Assembly (NCBI GenBank): GCA_016209865.1
Contig: JACQVL010000263.1
Location: 1-9,174, forward strand
Direction: 5' to 3'
DNA: 9,174 nt
DNA from: Candidatus Latescibacterota bacterium
Lineage (GTDB): Bacteria; JAAXHH01; JACQVL01
Part shown: in pieces, positions 6,033-9,174 of the stretch
Numbering within the stretch: the first letter of the stretch is position 1
How the letters are laid out: each line of letters starts with the position of its first letter
Notes under the pieces: model-generated
Seen by the model: only the letters and a program-made list of their open reading frames with translations
What the model was told of the DNA's origin: nothing
Database searches by the model: none
Program-made: the position numbers and the translations under genes

Positions 6033-6997
6033 TCGAGATCGCTGAAGTCCTCAGTCCGCAGCCGTCGCCGCTCTGGAAACTGGTCAAGCAGGCGGGGATC
6101 ACTCATGTGGTCGGAACCCTGCCGTACGGCGACAGCGGGAACGAGCACCCGTGGGATTACATGCCGCTGGTGCGGTTGAAAACACGGTATGAAGACGCGG
6201 GGTTCACGCTGTCCGTCATCGAGAGCAGTCCGCCGATGGACAACATCCGGCTCGGCCTGCCGGGACGCGACCAGGAGATCGAGCACTTCTGCACCTTCCT
6301 GCGGAACATGGGAGCGTTGGGAATCCCGACCGTCTGCTACAATTTCATGGCCGGGTTCAACTGGATGCGGACGTCGACGACGATTCCCTCGCGCGGCGGG
6401 GCGCTGGTGACCGGCTACGACCATGCCTTCATGCGGAACGCGCCGCCTCTCCCGGCCGGCGTCGTGACGGAAGACCGGCTGTGGGAGAATTTCCACTACT
6501 TCATCACCCGCGTCCTTCCGGTGGCCGAAGAGGCCCGCGTCCAACTCGCCCTGCATCCCGACGACCCGCCGCTCTCCCCGATTCGCGGGGTCAGCCGGAT
6601 CATGCGAAGCCTGGATGCATTCCAGCGGGTGATCGACATCGCCCCCAGCCCGTACAACGGCCTCACGTTCTGCCAGGGCAATTTCGCCCTCATGACCGAC
6701 GATCAGCCTGCCGCCATCCGCCACTTCGGTCAGCAGAAGAAAATCTTCTTCGTCCACTTCCGCGACGTCCGGGGGACGGCCGAGAAATTCGTCGAGACGT
6801 TCCACGACGACGGCCAGACCGACATGCTCGCCTGCCTCCGCGCCTACCGGGAGATCGGGTTTGAGGGAGTGCTGAGGCCGGACCACGTCCCGACGTTAGA
6901 GGGGGACAGCAACGACCACGCCGGCTACTCGTCGATCGGCCGGCTGTTCGCCATCGGCTACATCAAAGGGCTGCGCGAGGCGGTGTACGCCGCGTAG
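6029..6997 (+). CDS. UxuA-type mannonate dehydratase homologue
   Basis: A 322-residue cytosolic TIM-barrel protein of the UxuA family, which dehydrates D-mannonate to 2-keto-3-deoxygluconate in hexuronate breakdown. UxuA landmarks appear in order: VIESSPPMDNIRLGLPGRD (63-81), VCYNFM plus GFNWMRT (102-115), ALHPDDPP (174-181), GLTFCQG (211-217), FVHFRD (241-246), RPDH (283-286) and GRLFAIGYIKGL (304-315). Metal-binding candidates His176, Cys215, His243 and Asp285 are present, with catalytic candidates His286 and Tyr300 (equivalents of residues described in Streptococcus suis UxuA). It is shorter than typical UxuA (about 350-395), and RPDHVPTLEG replaces the usual RPDHGRMIWGE, so it may act on a related acid. 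The start at 6029 overlaps the previous stop as ATGA and has AAGGAG 7 bases upstream, implying translational coupling. The family is firm; mannonate as the substrate is likely but unproven. Confidence 0.87.
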   Translation: MIEIAEVLSPQPSPLWKLVKQAGITHVVGTLPYGDSGNEHPWDYMPLVRLKTRYEDAGFTLSVIESSPPMDNIRLGLPGRDQEIEHFCTFLRNMGALGIPTVCYNFMAGFNWMRTSTTIPSRGGALVTGYDHAFMRNAPPLPAGVVTEDRLWENFHYFITRVLPVAEEARVQLALHPDDPPLSPIRGVSRIMRSLDAFQRVIDIAPSPYNGLTFCQGNFALMTDDQPAAIRHFGQQKKIFFVHFRDVRGTAEKFVETFHDDGQTDMLACLRAYREIGFEGVLRPDHVPTLEGDSNDHAGYSSIGRLFAIGYIKGLREAVYAA

Positions 6998-7021
6998 GGG
7001 TACACGGTCGCTTGCCCACAT

Positions 7022-7027
7022 GGAGGT
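7022..7027 (+). promoter_or_regulatory. Ribosome binding site of glgX (GGAGGT)
   Basis: GGAGGT lies 8 bases before GTG 7036, within the 38-base gap after the UxuA-like gene. It supports the GTG start; ATG 7020 is in another frame. Confidence 0.7.
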
Positions 7028-7035
7028 CTGGCAGC

Positions 7036-9174
7036 GTGGCTGCTCCGCCCTATGAAATCGGTCCGGGACTTCCGCGTCCGCTGGGGGCGTTTCCGGATGA
7101 GCATGGCGTGAACTTCTCCCTGTTCTCCCGGCACGCCACCGCCGTCGACCTCCTGTTGTTCGGGCAACACGACCGCCCGGAGCCGATACAGGTCATTCCC
7201 CTCGACCCGACGATCAACAAAACGTTCTTCTTCTGGCATGTGTACGTCAAAGGCGCCCGGCCGGGCCTCCACTACGCGTATCGGGTTGACGGCCCGAACG
7301 GTCCCGACGAATTGCGCCAGTACGGGCACCGCTTCAACCCCAACAAGGTGCTGCTCGACCCGTACGCGCTGGGCAACACCAACGTCCTGTGGGATCGGGT
7401 CAGCGCGTGCGGGCCTGAGGACAACATGACCACCGCCATGCGATCCGTGGTCATCGACATCTCGGGGTACGACTGGGAAGGCGACCGGCCCCTGAACCGT
7501 CCGATGAGTGAGACGATCATCTACGAGATGCACGTCCGCGGGTTTACCAAATCCCCTTCTTCAGGCTGCCGGCACTCCGGCACGTTCGCGGGGATCATCG
7601 AGAAGATTCCCTACCTGAGGGAGCTGGGCGTCACGGCTATCGAACTCTTGCCGATCTTCGAGTTCGACGAGAAGGAGATCATGCGGTGCAACCCCATCGA
7701 CGGGACCCCGCTCGTCAACCTCTGGGGCTACAGCACGGTCAGTTTTTTTGCACCGCAGAGCTGGTACTGCATGTCCCCGGAGGAAGGGCGGCATATCAAC
7801 GAGTTCCGCGACCTGGTCAAGGCGCTGCACAAAGCCGGGATCGAAGTCATCCTGGATGTCGTCTTCAACCACACCAGCGAGGGCGACCATCAAGGGCCGA
7901 TCGTCTGCTTCAAAGGCATCGACAACAGTATCTATTACCATCTTTCCCCCCAGGATAAACAGTACTATGTGGACTATTCCGGGTGCGGGAATACCGTCAA
8001 TTGCAACCATCCGATCGTGGAGAAGTACATCGTCAACTGCCTGGAGTTCTGGGTGCGGGAGATGCACGTCGACGGCTTCCGGTTCGACGAGGGGTCGATC
8101 CTGTCGCGTGGCGAAGACGGCATGCCGATGGCCTATCCCCCGGTCGTGTGGCAGATCGAGCTGTCCGGCGTCCTGGCCAACACGAAGATCATCACTGAGG
8201 CCTGGGATGCCGCCGGGCTGTACCAGATCGGCTATTTTCCCGGCTACCGCTGGGCCGAATGGAACGGCAAATACCGGGATGACCTCCGGCGCTTCGTGCG
8301 GGGGGATCACGGCCTCGTCGGGATCGTCGCCAGCCGGATCGCGGGCAGCGCCGACGTCTATCAATCGACCGGTCATCTGCCGATCAACAGCATCAACTTC
8401 ATCACCTGTCACGATGGCTTCACCCTCAACGATCTGGTCTCGTACAACTCTAAACACAATGAGGCTAACGGCGAGGGCAACCGGGACGGGGTGGACGAGA
8501 ATTGGAGCTGGAATTGCGGTGTCGAAGGACCGGCCAGCGACCCGGCCGTCGAGACGCTGCGCGAGCGCCAGATCAAGAATTTCTTCGCCATCCTGATGCT
8601 CTCCCAGGGCTGTCCGATGTTCGTCGCCGGGGATGAAGTCCGCCGCACCCAGCGGGGCAACAACAACGCGTACTGTCAGGACAACGCGGTCAGTTGGTTC
8701 GACTGGACGCTCGTCGACACCCATCGGGATGTCTTCCGGTTCTTCACGCAGATGATCGCGTTCCGTAAGCGCCATCCAATCTTGCACCGCAATCGTTTCT
8801 TGACGGGCGAGCTGAACCCGCGCGGCATCCCGGATATCACCTGGCATGGCTGTACGCTGAACCGTCCCGGCTGGGACGACCCGAACGCCCGGGCGTTGGC
8901 CTGCACGATGGGCGGGTTCGAGGGGGACGCCGACCTGCACGTCATGCTCAACATGTACTGGTCGCCGCTCGACTTCGAGATTCCCATGGTCGACGGGCGG
9001 CGATGGTGCCGGGCGGTCGACACCGCCCTGCCCCCTCCGATCGACATCGCCGAACCGGGACAGGAAGTTGAAGTGTCCGGCCAGACGTACACGGTGCAGG
9101 GCCGGAGCGTCGTCGTCCTCATCTCTAAGAACCGCTATCACAATGTCACCCTGAGCGCAGCGAAGGGTCTCAAG
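7036..9174 (+). CDS. glgX: Glycogen debranching enzyme GlgX (GH13 isoamylase type), 3' end beyond window
   Basis: Hydrolyses alpha-1,6 branches of glycogen or limit dextrin in the cytosol. 713 codons are open to the last base with no stop seen. An N-terminal CBM48-like beta domain (about 10-115, RPLGAFPDEHGVNFSLFS) precedes the GH13 barrel, which starts near ETIIYEMHVRGFT. All four GH13 regions are intact: DVVFNH (274-279), GFRFD with nucleophile Asp351, ITEAWD with acid/base Glu388, and TCHDGF with His459-Asp460. The YCQDN and SWFDW blocks and a C-terminal beta domain ending in RSVVVLIS (about 697) follow. Length is already typical (650-720), so the stop is probably just outside. The last dozen or so codons, encoding LSAAKGLK, come from a sequence resembling a dispersed repeat. 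GTG start with GGAGGT. It lies 38 bases after the UxuA-like gene, so co-transcription is likely. Confidence 0.93.
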   Translation, partial: MAAPPYEIGPGLPRPLGAFPDEHGVNFSLFSRHATAVDLLLFGQHDRPEPIQVIPLDPTINKTFFFWHVYVKGARPGLHYAYRVDGPNGPDELRQYGHRFNPNKVLLDPYALGNTNVLWDRVSACGPEDNMTTAMRSVVIDISGYDWEGDRPLNRPMSETIIYEMHVRGFTKSPSSGCRHSGTFAGIIEKIPYLRELGVTAIELLPIFEFDEKEIMRCNPIDGTPLVNLWGYSTVSFFAPQSWYCMSPEEGRHINEFRDLVKALHKAGIEVILDVVFNHTSEGDHQGPIVCFKGIDNSIYYHLSPQDKQYYVDYSGCGNTVNCNHPIVEKYIVNCLEFWVREMHVDGFRFDEGSILSRGEDGMPMAYPPVVWQIELSGVLANTKIITEAWDAAGLYQIGYFPGYRWAEWNGKYRDDLRRFVRGDHGLVGIVASRIAGSADVYQSTGHLPINSINFITCHDGFTLNDLVSYNSKHNEANGEGNRDGVDENWSWNCGVEGPASDPAVETLRERQIKNFFAILMLSQGCPMFVAGDEVRRTQRGNNNAYCQDNAVSWFDWTLVDTHRDVFRFFTQMIAFRKRHPILHRNRFLTGELNPRGIPDITWHGCTLNRPGWDDPNARALACTMGGFEGDADLHVMLNMYWSPLDFEIPMVDGRRWCRAVDTALPPPIDIAEPGQEVEVSGQTYTVQGRSVVVLISKNRYHNVTLSAAKGLK
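9144..9171 (+). repeat. Probable dispersed repeat (TGTCACCCTGAGCGCAGCG type) at the end of glgX
   Basis: The sequence TGTCACCCTGAGCGCAGCG followed by AAGGGTCTC closely resembles an intergenic element (CCCTGAGCGCAGCGAAGGG core, with CCCT/AGGG complementary ends) that I recall as repeated in many Chloroflexota and other environmental genomes. Here it begins beyond the last family-conserved residues of GlgX and extends its frame. Only one copy is in the window, so its repeated nature rests on recall, not on this sequence. Confidence 0.5.

Noticed and set aside
5876-6886. Reverse-strand open frame (336 codons) opposite the UxuA-like gene
   Set aside because: Composition typical of antisense translation; the + strand frame carries every UxuA motif.
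7561-9141. Long reverse-strand open frame (526 codons) opposite glgX
   Set aside because: Antisense shadow of a GC-rich gene. The translation is low-complexity, rich in Asp, Val, Arg and Pro, with no recognisable fold, while the + strand encodes an intact GlgX.
1-9174. tRNA/rRNA genes, CRISPR arrays, transposases, phage or defence genes
   Set aside because: No cloverleaf, repeat-spacer pattern or matching protein motif was seen in either strand.

Overview
The window is 9.2 kb of GC-rich bacterial DNA (roughly 60-65% GC by eye), almost fully coding. It has seven protein genes and no RNA genes, CRISPR array, insertion sequence or phage gene that I could see. GTG starts occur, RBSs are AAGGAG-like, and there are about a dozen TTA leucine codons. 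The TTA codons argue against a Streptomyces-type actinomycete. Two short motifs (2395-2412 and 9144-9171) resemble dispersed intergenic repeats that I associate with Chloroflexota and some other environmental bacteria. A Chloroflexota-like or similar deep-branching host is my guess, at low confidence.

Layout. (1) 1-2303, + strand: sufS (group II cysteine desulfurase, possibly cut at its 5' end by the window edge), then 5 bases later a Gfo/Idh/MocA-family NAD(P)-dependent oxidoreductase. (2) 2304-2424: a short convergent gap carrying a 7-nt tandem repeat. (3) 2425-3213, - strand: a classical NAD-type short-chain dehydrogenase (SDR). (4) 3214-3518: a 305-base divergent control region. It holds a TTGACA promoter for the SDR gene with an inverted repeat in its -35/-10 spacer, a second perfect inverted repeat just upstream, and a TTGACA-17-TATGTT promoter for the rightward operon. 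(5) 3519-9174, + strand: a tightly spaced operon of an MFS transporter (TetA/DHA1-like), an enolase-superfamily protein with unusual active-site positions and an added C-terminal region, a short UxuA-type mannonate dehydratase homologue overlapping it by ATGA, and a GlgX-type glycogen debranching enzyme that runs off the right edge.

How the genes may work together. The transporter, enolase-superfamily protein, UxuA homologue and the divergent SDR look like one co-regulated locus for a sugar acid (aldonate or hexuronate-like) or a related polyol/cyclitol. The SDR (and perhaps the Gfo/Idh protein) would supply the redox steps and the two barrel enzymes the dehydration or epimerisation steps. 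The substrate cannot be read from the sequence. sufS (Fe-S/sulfur supply) and glgX (glycogen breakdown) are housekeeping-type genes; their linkage may be by operon organisation only. The most interesting item is the enolase-superfamily/UxuA gene pair behind the palindrome-rich divergent control region.
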